Below are positions 63,976 to 64,000 of a stretch of DNA of 64,000 bases, piece after piece. This DNA comes from Mesaphorura yosii (lineage: Eukaryota > Arthropoda > Collembola > Poduromorpha > Tullbergiidae): contig WIXG01000002.1 in NCBI GenBank assembly GCA_009869945.1, forward strand, positions 372,001-436,000, given 5' to 3'. Position numbers and translations under genes: made by a program. Positions within the stretch are counted from its first letter, which is position 1; every line of letters begins with the position of its first letter. Below the pieces are notes generated by a model. That model worked only from the letters and a program-made list of their open reading frames with translations, made no database searches and was not told the DNA's origin.

Positions 63976-64000
63976 AAACTAGAGAAATTAGACTATTTAT

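Overview
This is a nuclear genomic window from an animal, most likely an arthropod. Genes are split by many short introns (mostly 45-120 bp, GT-AG), intergenic DNA is AT-rich, and both strands are used in a mosaic. The protein set fits a pancrustacean: an arthropod-like eS10, a Rab geranylgeranyltransferase alpha subunit without the vertebrate LRR/Ig domains, and a PAN-plus-ZP cuticle-type membrane protein. A springtail or other early hexapod is my guess, but nothing in the window proves it. I rebuilt gene models by hand from open frames, splice-site words, codon phase across junctions and remembered family similarity; all listed junctions keep frame.

Layout, left to right. 1-2407 (-): LRR part of a PHLPP-type phosphatase, with the catalytic domain running off the left edge and two possible 5' exons at 3362-3631 and 5722-6250. 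8795-9074 (+): a possible two-exon small protein. 9572-11126 (-): secreted CAP/CRISP-like protein. 12220-13505 (-): DNAAF6/PIH1D3 dynein assembly factor. 15075-18248 (+): lysyl-tRNA synthetase with an apparent alternative mitochondrial first exon. 18549-19713 (-): OTUD6B deubiquitinase. 20029-21434 (+): RABGGTA. 22350-24837 (+): pancreatic-type lipase with a large foldback repeat in one intron. 25002-29418 (-): Integrator subunit 2. 29854-30917 (+): ribosomal protein eS10. 31422-33168 (+): CEP85-family centrosomal coiled-coil protein. 34144-46847 (-): CARMIL actin regulator, first exon not found. 50375-52371 (+): glomulin. 52767-56134 (-): PAN/ZP transmembrane protein. 60384-63975 (+): HADHA, mitochondrial trifunctional protein alpha, complete.

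The genes are mostly unrelated housekeeping functions (translation, snRNA processing, prenylation, ubiquitin control, beta-oxidation, actin and centrosome control) plus secreted or surface proteins (CAP, lipase, PAN/ZP). There is no operon. Two tight divergent pairs (OTUD6B/RABGGTA, INTS2/RPS10) probably share promoters, and two convergent pairs (KARS/OTUD6B, lipase/INTS2) end within a few tens of bases of each other. The clearest points of interest are the dual-targeting architecture of the lysyl-tRNA synthetase gene and the foldback element filling a lipase intron. I did not find a new multi-gene system.
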